DNA of 47,258 nt. Origin: Leucogyrophana mollusca. Taxonomy: Eukaryota; Basidiomycota; Agaricomycetes; Boletales. Positions 11,701-23,790 of the stretch are shown one piece after another. How positions within the stretch are numbered: the stretch's first letter is position 1; each line of letters begins with the position of its first letter. Position numbers and translations under genes: made by a program. The stretch spans positions 1-47,258 of the forward strand of contig MU266550.1 in the NCBI GenBank assembly GCA_021014945.1, written 5' to 3'. The notes beneath the pieces were generated by a model that worked only from the letters and a program-made list of their open reading frames with translations, ran no database searches and was not told the DNA's origin.

Positions 11701-13453
11701 ATCTCGGTGAAAGGGAGCTGGGCTACGCATTGTCATTCGATCACGACTTGGACGCGTTCGCAGCTTCAATCGGGCTCACGAAGACGTCTATCACGGCGAT
11801 ATTAAAGGACGACGGTACGTCAGCTTACGTGAGAATTCGAGTTCTACTCAATCGGCTTTAGACGTTATCCTGGACATGGGAGGTTATGATCCGGAAACTG
11901 AGCTGTTTGAACCTCTTCAAAAGTTATTGGACCAGTGCAAGAGCGCTAAAGTATTGTCGAGGCGAGTCTTCTGCCACTCACCGAAAGCATTGTTACTCAA
12001 TTGCATCCCAGGAAACTCACGAGGCGTATCGAGGATCTCACACAAGAGTCCACTGCGTTGAAATCCCACCTCGTACCCCATCTCAAGGCGCTGAGCAACG
12101 CTGTTCCTGAGCTCGTCAACTTCGGCATCTCGGTAGATATATCTACCCTTCGTTTTATGTTCTGTCTGACGGTGACGTCGTGCTTTTAAGCTCGCACAAC
12201 AAGTTATTCCCCATTTGAGTGACGCCCGGAGCGCGAAGTCGTCGTTCCAATTAGCCACGATCTTGTCATATGCTAAACAGATGGCGATGTCGACTGTGGC
12301 GAAGGACATGAGACCGGGTGCCTCACATTGGGAAGCGGTCAGCGACTCTATCCTACAGCTCGTTCAAGAGTGCAATAAGCTGTTACCTCTGGCATTAGAG
12401 GGGGAGAATGTGTACAAGAGTGCGTATAATCTGGATCACTCGCAAGCCTCTTGCTCACCACTTGTTTCAGTTTCTGGCACAGCACCTTGGGTTACGCGAA
12501 TAGATGAGATCAAAGCCAGCACAGCGGTTAACATTGAAGCCGAGCGGAAGGCTACACAGTTGCAAGAAGAGATCCAAGGACTTGTCCGAAGCCTGAAGAC
12601 TAGGGATCAGAACATCCAGGAGTCGGGTGTCAAGATCGAGCTCATGGAACGCCGCATGGAGGCTGCCAAGAGGCAAGCGGATACTGTCGTTGACCTGGAG
12701 ATTGAGTTGTCCAAGGCGAGGAAGCAGGAGCGCGCGTACGAGGAGGCTATGGAGCAACTGCAAGCGGACCTGGATACTTTAGAGCAAGACAATGCCAAGC
12801 TGAAAGCGCTATCCACTGGTCCTGAGAGGCAAGGTATGAACATCTGTCCGAAATTGTTTGATAATGGCCTCACGTGCTTTTTATCTTTGAAGCGCCCGGT
12901 ATGCAGCCTGTGGAATCGGAGAATGTGCCGCTGGAGGGAAGTTTAGAGACTTCTCACCTATTAGAGCAGGTTAGCCCCTCGGTTTGCTGTGTCTCTTTCT
13001 CGTTGCTGATGCCCCATATAGATTGAGGCCCTCCGTGGGACCGTTCGCTTCCTTCGTACGGAGAACTCTTACCTCAAAGGCCAAGATCTGCTCAAAGAAC
13101 TCCAATCGCTACCGCCCATACCAGAACCTGTCAGCCGCCTTCCTACGCCACCATTAGACCCATCCGGTCTTTCAGACTCAGAGGAGTCTGATTCGGATGG
13201 CCCTCTCACACCTCCCACAATCCGCTCGCTCACAACTGAGACGAAGATGCTATATCGCGACGTCATCAAATTTTCCTCTTCGCCTCGTGTAGTTGATCTC
13301 AGTTCAAGAAGAGTGGATCCGTCCGGAAAGGGAGGCAAGGGTTGGATGCCAAAGAAGGCGACCCCAGCGCACCAGGTACTGGAGCGGAAGATGGAGGCAG
13401 AGCGATTGAGTAGGAGGGTGAAGGGATTATTGGATCGCGCCAGCGCGCTGTGA
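8715..13453 (+). CDS. dynactin large subunit (p150-Glued / Nip100)
   Basis: There are eighteen exons: 8715-8966, 9014-9583, 9642-10032, 10089-10182, 10236-10327, 10381-10517, 10577-10688, 10742-10859, 10915-11110, 11228-11335, 11389-11588, 11645-11814, 11862-11961, 12012-12132, 12191-12419, 12471-12833, 12893-12969 and 13022-13453. They sum to 3762 bases, 1253 residues, near the animal p150 length. The N-terminal CAP-Gly domain (residues 8-75) keeps the GKNDG and GVFIRP motifs used to bind microtubule and EB1 tails. A Ser/Pro-rich basic linker follows, then a long coiled coil, then the dynactin domain with GTAPWVTRIDEIKAS and KIELMERRMEAAKRQ, then a C-terminal coil. Dynactin couples dynein to cargo for nuclear and endosome movement in hyphae. 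The 11962-12011 intron is best read as GC-AG (AG|GCGAGT), giving AKVLSRKLTRRIEDL. Confidence 0.95.
9423..9451 (+). repeat. TCACCGCCA repeat coding Ser-Pro-Pro
   Basis: A short tandem array of the nine-base unit inside dynactin exon 2 encodes SPPSPPSPPP in the basic, Pro-rich linker after the CAP-Gly domain. It is an in-frame coding microsatellite in a disordered region. Confidence 0.6.
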
Positions 13454-13856
13454 GGGACTATACGGATGTTTTCACTCTCGTTTCTTTTAGTTCTCTAGTA
13501 ATCTATCGCTTTATATTGTTTATCACATACCCTCGCATGCACCTGACTTATAGGATTTTATGATCTTAGTTTCTTCTGGCGTCTGGTTGAGTTGTTGTGG
13601 GGTTGATGCGAACCTAGTTACCCAAATATAGAAAGCTGACTAATTTGTGGTGCTTTGTGAGGTTTGCCTCGCTGCCTGTTGCCACATTCTGCCACCCACT
13701 CGACGACGCCACCCAGGATTTCGCTCGCCACCCGCCGTCGCCAGCCACATCGCCAGCCACAGAGGCCAGTACGAGCGACGCTGGAACGTACATTGTGAAT
13801 CAATAAATCCAGGAAACAGTTGGAACATAAGCCTGAGCCTAACTTCTTCTACGAAG
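13454..13856. other. intergenic, dynactin 3' region and C2H2 promoter
   Basis: These 403 bases lie between dynactin and the C2H2 gene, both on the plus strand. The part after 13490 is AT-rich as for a 3' untranslated region. The part 13660-13760 contains repeated CCACCC/GCCAGCCAC runs. The open frames crossing it on both strands have no domain. Confidence 0.35.
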
Positions 13857-15696
13857 ATGACCCGCCAAGCTAAACAAACAGTGCGTACTGCTCACCGAAT
13901 GGAAGTAACATTCAGCCACCTAAACGGTTCTTTGTGGCTGATGAACAGCCCGAAGAAAAGAAGGAATCCCGGAAGGCAAAAGCCCCTCAAAAGAAAAAAC
14001 CTGCAGAAACAGGGGTCTGGCCGTGCAAGATCAATGGGTGCAACAAACAATTTGCTCGTGAAGCCGATCTCAAAAGACATCAGCGTACCACGAAACTCCA
14101 TTCCGTTCCAGGGTTGTGCGTGTTTAGGTATTCATTCCCTGACGAAGCGCGTCTTTGACGTGTTATCACCCCCGCAGTGCATGTCCACAATGTGACGCTA
14201 CTTTTACACGCGTAAGTCTCGTGTTCAGGTTCTCAACGACATAGAGTAACCCTTTGTTAGACCGATGCTCTAAGGAGACATCAGAAATCAAGGTCAGTGA
14301 GTTACGGCCACTCTCGGCCACGGTCTGACTTCTCTTATCAGACACAATGGGGTGATCATCGAGCCTGCAGAAAGCGATAAGAAGAAAGGCGGTGAAGAAG
14401 ACGCGCACTCATCGGGGTCGAAATCAAACAGTCGCAGTACTTCTCCTAAGTCCAAAGACAAAGAACCTTCATCGAATGTAGTCGCCCCTACGGTATCTCC
14501 CCCCGGACCGCCAGGACCACCGCCAGGTGGTCCCCAAAGCTATTACCGTCAGCATACGATGCCTTCTGGTGGTAAGTAAACTGCTGATCAACCTGTCCTC
14601 CCACTCTCAGCCTACATTTTCCCAGTATTTCCACCACCACCGCCGGGTATGATAATGGAGGGGTATCCCCCACCACCACCTGGTATCGGTTTGCCGACAT
14701 CCGCAACGAGACTACATCAAGCGAATTGGCCGCCTCCGCCCCCGTGGGTGACTGATGGCTCACAACCGCCGATGGGGGCCATGGCATACCATCAAGTTGG
14801 CCCACATCCTGGATACTATCCACCACCATATTATCGTCCCGGCATGATGCCTCCTCATGCTGGCCCCCCACCTCACCATCTCCATCCTGAGTTTATGGCG
14901 CAAAGCCAGATGCAGAATGGGATCCCTCACTCTCCTCACGGCGAATCATCGCGAACCGGCACTCCTGCCATGGGAAGCATCCAGAACAACGTTGATCCAC
15001 AGTTGTCGCAAGGTAGCTCGAGTTCCAATCATGATATGGCTGTCGACCATTCACAAGGCGAGGGCAAGGCCGATTCTGTCGCCCCGGTAATCGATCCATC
15101 TCTGGATATGTCACCTGCAACTAGCAACACGAATGCGGACGCGAAATCGGTATCCTTCGAAATAACTCAGGCTGCTATGGAGGCTGTTCTGAAGTCTGCG
15201 GAACGGGAATCCTCTTTGGCCGAAGCTAGCAGTCGAGCGTCTGCAGCACCAGACACGGGGGGCAGTCCTCCTATGCCTGGAGATCATCCCCCTCAACCCG
15301 AACGCGGGTCCTCACACGGCTCAAATCACGCACCAAACTCTGGAATGGGAGATGCAGATGGGGAAGGAGAGGGAGCCAGTGTTGCCAGAGAGCTCGGGTC
15401 ACCAGTCGATACAAAGCCCCAAATGACGCATATGGTCAGTTACGATGGATCTCCGCCTCATTCACATCCTCTGGAACGTCCTGCGGAAATGGAACATATG
15501 TTAACGGAGGATGGAGAGCCTATGCTGAATCCAGGTACGCTTATGATCATCAACTTGTGAGATTCAGCAATCGGACTCAACGCCCTTTTCCCTAGCCGAG
15601 CTATTGACTCAGGTCAGTACGCTCGGAGACTCATTCAATCAATACTATCTGACCAGTCTCCCACAGGAATCCCTCGCATCTCCCCCTCCCTCATGA
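13857..15696 (+). CDS. C2H2 zinc-finger protein with long Pro-rich tail
   Basis: Exons are 13857-13880, 13916-14112, 14178-14211, 14261-14292, 14342-14571, 14626-15534, 15596-15612 and 15667-15696, giving 490 residues. A lysine-rich stretch is followed by two adjacent fingers: WPCKINGCNKQFAREADLKR with H-x5-H, and ACPQCDATFTRTDALRRHQ with H-x4-H. A basic Ser-rich segment follows, then about 300 residues dominated by Pro, His and Tyr (PPPPPG, PGYYPPPYYRPG) and an acidic Ser-rich tail. It is likely a nuclear DNA-binding regulator with a low-complexity activation region; the targets cannot be read from sequence. Weak points are the first intron, which is only 35 bases so the start may be elsewhere, and the last exon, which depends on the choice of acceptor before 15667. 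It is convergent with adenosine kinase. Confidence 0.8.
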
Positions 15697-15995
15697 TACT
15701 CATGATATTGTATGTACCCTCACAATCGCCTTCATAGTCTTGATGTTCCGATTTTTATCATCGTCCGGAAACTTTACCTTATCGTACATTGTTCACTTCG
15801 CGTTCTGTTGATAGGCCACGGTGGTAGCTATAACGCGCCACCAGTAATCATAGTGAGATAAAATAGATGCAATGGCTACATGCTGTGGAGAGCGGCGATG
15901 CGAAACATCAAATGGCGTAGGGATACAGGTTGCTGCGCTGTTGAGAGCGAGACAGATAGCAAAATGAAGATCTAGGAAACATAGCCATTCCTTGC

Positions 15996-17344
<1,349 letters not shown>

Positions 17345-17559
17345 TCAAGTGAAAACGAGGAGTGTAAGAACGAGAAGCTTGGTTTTGAGTGAGGGAAAAA
17401 GATTAAATGGCTTCCATCTGTCTCGGATCAGATAACGCGTAACCCAACATGTCCTCGGTCCAACCAGTGCATACATTTCAAAAGAGATAAATCCGTAGTA
17501 CAGGCGTAGCTTGTGTGTAGTTCTAAACCAAGACAAGTATGATATAGTAGAATGCCCGA

Positions 17560-20500
17560 TCAGTCACTACCCTGTGTCTGAGAGAGGGCCCGGAAGACTG
17601 CGCCCGGGATTGTCATCGTCTCTGCAAACCCCTCTGTAAACGAGACGCTGCCTGATGCCCGTGCTTTGATAGCGCACAAGTCAGAGAAAGCAACGGAGAA
17701 AGCAAAATTAACCGAGAGTCTGCAAGCAATGCCCGCCTTAATAACTTTAATATCCTCGTCCGAGAAGAATGTTATTCCTTCGAAGTGTGGAGTCTCGGCG
17801 TATTGGCGGGAAACTTCGAGGTATGGGTCTTCCCCGCTCGAGCTTGATGCAGCCCCACGTTTCTTCACTGGTGATTTGATTGCGCCATTGGCAGCCATCC
17901 AGCTGGCGTGTGAACTTCGAACATGCTTCTTTATAATCTCAATGTTCAGGGCAAAACCGTCGAATCCCTGCTGGCGAGACCGCTGCGCTCGTAGTTCGGC
18001 GGCTATCAGTGGGGCAAAGAGATCCTTGTCGTCCCTGCGAGGGGTGGAGGCGCGAAGTTTACCATATTCTTTCATCAGGTCGACGCGAAGGCGATCTCCT
18101 TCGGCGACGAGTGTGTCGAGAATGAAAGGGTTTCGTCGGTTTCTGGGTACCATAGTCTTAGACTCGTAGGGAGATTTTTTATCAGCCTGCTTGTAAGGCA
18201 GGGTTTTGGAGCCATATTCCTTCTGGTGGCGCGCGAAGACGTCTAACTTAACTCGTAAACCCGTCTTGCTTGCGTCGAGGCAGGTCGTAAACCTGCGCGG
18301 AAAGATGAGTTCACACCAAAGTACAGCCAAGCATGCCCACTTACATGTACGCTAGGCGGATAGCAATGGCGCTCGCGTAACCCTTTTCGTAGACGGCTAT
18401 GTCGTGGAAGTTCGAATATAGACCAACTTTCGTATCGGCGAGGCCGAGTAAAAGTATTTTCTGGAACTCTTCTTGGGCTTGCGCCATTGGCAGCGACGAG
18501 ACTCTTTTGTCGAAGTCCTTGACCTGCTCTACCTGCCTTTCGAACGCCTGGGATAGGTCTTCTGGAGGTTCGCTAAACGGAGAGCTCGTGAACGGGCTGA
18601 CAATGTCCTTCGCCCACGACAGCATGACCGTGTCTGTATGATAATACCACGAGGTAAGCCCAGAAAGCATAACAAGGGAAAAGATTACTGGCCTCCATCA
18701 TAATCTAAGGCCCACCGGAATACTAGGTCAGCGATGCAAATTTTTCAAAAAATATGACAAACTCACCACCGCCTCCGAGCCAACTTGCCAAGGACCGGGA
18801 GCCCTTCGTCGAGAATACGATTACATCATAGTACTGAGTCAGACGTGGGTGCTGGACAGCTTTCACCTGGCACATGCTCAGTCAAGAAGCAAGATGGCAT
18901 ACATTAGGTTTACCTTCTGCACGTCCGAGGGGAGACGGGTCGGATTCCTGGAAACCTGCATGGAGATGATGAGTATGAACCTACTGATGAATACGAGTGG
19001 ACAAACCAGGACAGGACCTTCAACGGTGTCGAATTGAGCCCCAGTAATGTGGTCAGTGAGGACTTCGGATGAACGGAAATGAATCTCCCCCTCCTCGAGC
19101 ACACCAAAGGGATCTACGTTGGGTTAGCGCAAATAAGTAGTATAAGTACCTCAGACCAAACGCACCCGGAACAATGTAGCCCTCGATAGATTCCGCGACG
19201 GGAATGTGTAGTTTATCGATGTACTGATTTAGGACCAGATTGACGACGTTCTCCAGCTTTGCGAACAACAGATCGAGGTGAAGAGGATGGAACCCCGCTT
19301 GAAGGAGCTCCATCACCGTCTCATAGATAGTCATCGGCTGCCCACTGTACTTGTTGCGGCCACTGTGTCCAGTTTGCGTGCCAGATGGGATATCGTTCAC
19401 CTCGACAACGTCGTCGTCGTCGTCATCGCGCTTCCCGTCCCCAAGCTCCTCATCAGGCCGAAGTCGTCCAAAGCCCAAAGCGCGTGACTGCCCAGCAATT
19501 CGTCGGCGTAGCTTGCCGACGACGACGTGGCCAGCACGTTCTACGGCTCGCCAGACACAGAGCATCGCATTTTCACCTGACCACTGGGTGAGTTGACGGA
19601 TCTCCTCTCTGAGGCCCTCGGCCATGAGTGCTTTAAGGACCTCGTGAGGCACCCCGTTATGTGAAAGATTGATGAGTGTTTGTGCTGAGAGATGAGCAGG
19701 CGAGCTCACGCGCGAGGGTGAGAGCAGATCAAAGATCCGATGGGCTCGATCGAACTGATCCACGGGCCCGAGATCCATTTTGTTCTGGGAGCCTCGGATC
19801 CAGATCTTCGCTGGACCATCGGCTATTTGTTCGAGCGGATCTGGATGAAGTAGCCATAAACCTTTGCCGCCGGCAATTCGGCCTTGCACAGCGGTCGGAC
19901 GTGTCGGGTATTTCATGATGCGCATGATCTTCGTGAGTGCAGCACCATTGATGAAGCCACATCCATCGGTCATGATCTTTTCCGAGGGGGGCTTTCCTTT
20001 CGTCCAGTCATGCGGTGCATCTGGCGACAAGAATTGTAATAGTGGAACACCGATCAATCATATACTCACGTTCGTCTTCGATGAAATAGATGTTCTCCGG
20101 CAAAAATTCGACAGTGGGCACACTTGTCGAGAGCCCGAGAGCCCATCGGGTAGACCACTTGCTAATGGGCTAATATCTCGAGATTTTAGCTAGTTGCCCC
20201 CCGAAATATGGCTGAGACCTACCTGCTTGGCATTGAGACGAAGTGGGTTGTGCCACTGAACAAAATCCGTCAACGAGATCCGGTACTGGTCGCCTTCGGA
20301 GGGATCAGAAAGACGTTGGTAGTTCTCGCTTGTCTCGACCATATACAGTGCCCCTTCCTTGGCGTGGAAAGGGATGTATACCCGCCCGCAGAGCACAAAT
20401 TTGCTGGAATGTAAAAATCGCCTAATTTCCTCGCCATGCTTGTACATCAGTTCGCTGGGTACCCGAACCTGCAGTACCCGGCGAGACCCTAGAAAACGTG

Positions 20501-21833
20501 AAAATCGATGCGACCGGCGTATTTCGGGTTTCTCGAGTTCGAATGTGAACCCAGAGGCGAGTTTCACGAGTCGGGCGACTTGCTGTATTTGTCCGCCATA
20601 CCAGCCCTCCTTGCCTTCCCATTCGCCCATAGTGCCTAAGCCACGACCTATGTTCTCCACAATGGCTTTCTGTTCTCGATCATATTCCGCCCTGATATTA
20701 CATTGAGTATTTACAGTGTTAGCCCCACCGAAAGCACCTTACCAGACTTCGGAACCGGATGAAGGGGCTCGAGACGCGATGACCGCAGGTACCTTGCGAG
20801 CAGCTTCGGCGCTGGTGCCTTTCAACTGATCCAGTCGCGCTGGTGTGACATCGGACCAGCTCCAAAGGCCCTTCGAGACCCCACGAGCCAGTTCGAAGAC
20901 TGTGCCCCAAGATAGCTTCCTACTATCGATATGGGGCTGGACATCGTCGGAGTGTGCAATTATGGCGGGTGTCAATGCAGATCCGAAGTCTGGCCGGGCA
21001 GCCTGGGGCTTCAGAACAGGAGGGAGAGGGGCGGGTGCGGTATTGACTTTGAGTGGGGTGTAAGGAGTGGTGCGAGATTCGCTGGGAAGGCCGGAGGCGG
21101 AGGGAATGGACGAAGGCGCGGCTGTCCTTGGGACTTTCAGAGACGGGGAAGGGGGTGGTGACCATTCGGCTGCCGGAAAATCAAGTGGGCGTTTTCCACC
21201 GGGGCTTACGGTCACTGACGACATCGACGTCGTGCGACTGTTCGCGACTGATAGGAAAACAGAAGATTTGCGCGTCGACGGTACTGACGGTCCCGATTCA
21301 TCGTCTGTAGGGATCACTAGGACAACTTTCAGTTTGATATCAATAGCCTCCTTACTGGAACTCACTGTTCTCCACTATACAGTGTATGAAATCAGGCACA
21401 ACGCGTCGAGAATCAGATGATACACACCTTCGTCCAGTTCCATGGCGTCCGAATCCCTAGCACGCCTATCATGTTTCTGTTGGCGCTGACGCTCAGTACG
21501 AGTGCCGACCGCATGGTCTCGCACTGCTTCGAGCTTCCGGTGGAGCTCATTGGCGCCAGGAGCGTGCCCAACGACACGAACATTGGTGGTTGACAGGGCG
21601 GGTGCTTTGATTGGTGAGCCCGGCAGCGAATCTATTGTATGTATTCGACATATTAGCGAGCGTTTTGAAGGCTTCACCGGCCGATACTCACCCAGATAAT
21701 CCATGTGCAGCTGAAACTCGTCAAACCCATAGTCGTACTCATCAGCTTCATCGGCCTGACGCGTCACGACACGAGTTCAACTGTAACTTCGTACAACGAT
21801 TGGACGCATGCAACTTACAATTGTCACTGGCAT
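17560..21833 (-). CDS. RNA-dependent RNA polymerase (QDE-1/RdRP family)
   Basis: Exons in transcript order are 21833-21819, 21755-21692, 21631-21428, 21325-20743, 20691-20223, 20169-20070, 20020-19166, 19113-19007, 18955-18914, 18866-18767, 18704-18693, 18633-18345 and 18292-17560. They total 3573 bases and 1190 residues. Recognisable blocks are MTDGCGFINGAALTKI, GPVLVSRNPTRLPSDVQKV and the catalytic SLASWLGGGDYDGDTV. The enzyme copies RNA into double-stranded RNA that feeds Dicer and Argonaute in fungal RNA silencing. The N-terminal 350 residues are Ser/Pro-rich and not conserved. A poly-Asp insert (DDDDDD) sits within the core. The DYDG of the active site is on a 12-base exon whose downstream intron begins with GC. 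The true N-terminus is uncertain, because exon 1 is only 15 bases and the third intron is long. Confidence 0.9.
18634..18766 (-). other. two introns flanking a 12-base catalytic microexon of the RdRP
   Basis: On the minus strand the intron 18766-18705 (GT-AG, 62 bases) ends at CCTTAG. The exon 18704-18693 is ATTATGATGGAG. The intron 18692-18634 (59 bases) begins GCCAGT and ends CAG. Together they give G|DYDG|D, the three aspartates that bind metal. An alternative upstream acceptor (CCTAG, 18 bases earlier) would insert six residues in frame. Confidence 0.7.
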
Positions 21834-22402
21834 GTTCTCGGTGAATGTTCTGTGTTGGTTCTGAGGAGGACTCAAGGCGGGCGGTTATCGATAACAGTGG
21901 GCAAGGAGTTCGCAAGGAACTCAACAGAGTTCATCTCGACACTCATTATTTCGTCAAAGGCACACAAACTGGGTCATATGCCCTGAGACGCTCACCGAAC
22001 ATGGCTGATACTTTGTCTGAACTCATCGATTGCCGAAATCTTGGGCGAGAAAAGCCTTGTTAGGTATTGCATGGGCGATGGGTAGACCTAAGGTAGACCA
22101 GGATTTCATAGTTCTTGTCACGCTCACACATGTTCTAAATTTGCTGGGTGGTGCCGCAGCCTGGCCCCCGTCAACTTGGCGCTGGCGTTGTGAGGCAGAA
22201 AGCAATTGAAGCCTACAAACAGGAGAGGTCTTATTTTGGTTGTCCTCATTGCTGTCCAAAAAGCTCGTTGCGTAGATGGTAATTGCCCTCAAAGGCATAA
22301 CCGGGCGCGAAGATCATCGCATCGAAAGTGCACCCGCCAAAACACAACTCACATTACAAGGGCTACTTACACCAATATATAATAGAACACACGATAGTAC
22401 CA
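21834..22402. other. intergenic, RdRP promoter and U2B'' 3' region
   Basis: These 569 bases lie between the proposed RdRP start and the stop of the spliceosomal gene, both on the minus strand. Open frames here have no domain. An upstream RdRP exon starting near 22025 was considered but does not join in phase. Confidence 0.35.
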
Positions 22403-23522
22403 TTATTTCCGGGCGAATGTGATCTATCAAGTTTTGGGTCAGCGAATGATATACTCCAGCATAAGGTAACGCAGACCTTGATCTTGTTTTCACCATCGAG
22501 CTTATAGTTGTGAAGTGCATCTTTGGCTACACCCGCGCTTCCCTCGTCCATGTACTCCACGAAGGCAATGTCCTTCTTCGTTGGGATGAGACGAACTTCG
22601 TAGAGATTTGGATACCTAAGGCGACGAATGAGCGTCTAGAAATAAGTAAGTGAAGTACCACGTACTGAGAGAAGAGAGCCATGAGTTGATCCTTTGTAAC
22701 GCTCTCTGGCAGGTTTTGAAGAAACAGAATTTTGTTTGGAGGAAGGTATTCGTCGGGCATTTGCACATTTGGCCGTTTCGGCGCAGGGGCAGCTGCGGCA
22801 CCATCCACTGTAGCTTTCCATTAGTAAGGAAATTACAGGTAACAACATCCAAGCGATAATCACTTTCTGCTGCCATTCTTTTGGCGCGGAATTTCTGCTT
22901 TAACGGATTTGAGTACCGAGTTTTCTCTGGGGCAAAATTTAGCGCGTGAAGCGTGACAATGATGCGTCTATTCACTTTTGTGTTCTGCCCTCTGGGCCTT
23001 ATGATCATCGAGGTTATCAGCATCCAGTCGTTTGACCACAGCATCGGATCGCGTGCGAGCGAATGATATTTGCTAGGAATGATGCAAGATTGTAAGCTAC
23101 AAGCACGAGGAGCATTGAGTGGCAGTAATCACCATCGGTTTTGAATATAGAGGGAAACCTCGGACCTCCTTCATCGCTTTCTTGGCAATCTCCGGGGACG
23201 CAAACGATACGAATGCCTGGCCCCTCATTCGTAGGTTATTGTGGGCCACAACATCCAAGACCTCCCCGTACGACTTAAACAATCCTCTTAGCGATGCCTT
23301 AAGAACTACATGGATCTGCTCAGTACGAAGGGCATATGAAAAGGGAGGAGGGAAGTGCGCTGTACCATCGACCTTTATCTTCTCGTTCAGATTTTGGATA
23401 TAGAGCGTCTCGGAAAGGGCTTCAGGCTCTTCCAGTGCAGGTGCAGTCTCGGTCGTAGATGGTGCAGGGACCACGCCCTGCATGGAGTTGGCATCTACCG
23501 GTGCTGCTTGGACTTCAGCCAT
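22403..23522 (-). CDS. U1A/U2B''-type snRNP protein with two RRMs
   Basis: Seven exons in transcript order are 23522-23366, 23305-23133, 23072-22976, 22926-22864, 22813-22666, 22615-22477 and 22423-22403, for 265 residues. RRM1 has RNP2 LYIQNLNEKI and RNP1 MRGQAFVSF, followed by ARTRSDAV as in U1A and U2B''. A basic linker leads to RRM2 with KILFLQNLPESV and DIAFVEYMDE, ending ITFARK. Family members bind the loop of U1 or U2 snRNA in the spliceosome. Fungi commonly have one such protein and I cannot assign it to U1 or U2 by eye. The last exon is 21 bases. The start at 23522 is chosen because residues upstream in the same frame look non-coding. Confidence 0.93.
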
Positions 23523-23790
23523 GGCGTTGCGAGTGGAAGTGATGATCGAGTGCTTTGTTTGCGCCGTATTTGCACCTCGCCATTTTAGGTGTTCATCACG
23601 ATTCCGACCACTCATCAGAGTTCGTCACCACCTATCCCGACTCCCCGACCACGAGCAAGGACTCAAGTATATATTCAGCGGTATCATTAATACTATTATT
23701 CTGACTGACCGGGCATTTGAGGATTGGCAACGCGACCCGGAATACATCTACAACTAACTGTATCAATCACGAGGCTTCCTGGCGTGAATT

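Noticed and set aside
12471..12833. Dynactin region as separate small coiled-coil genes
   Set aside because: Exon phases join all eighteen pieces into one 1253-residue frame and the dynactin domain spans several of them.
13647..14195. 182-codon open frame on the plus strand
   Set aside because: It overlaps the C2H2 gene in a different frame and lacks the zinc-finger residues; the correct frame is obtained by splicing.
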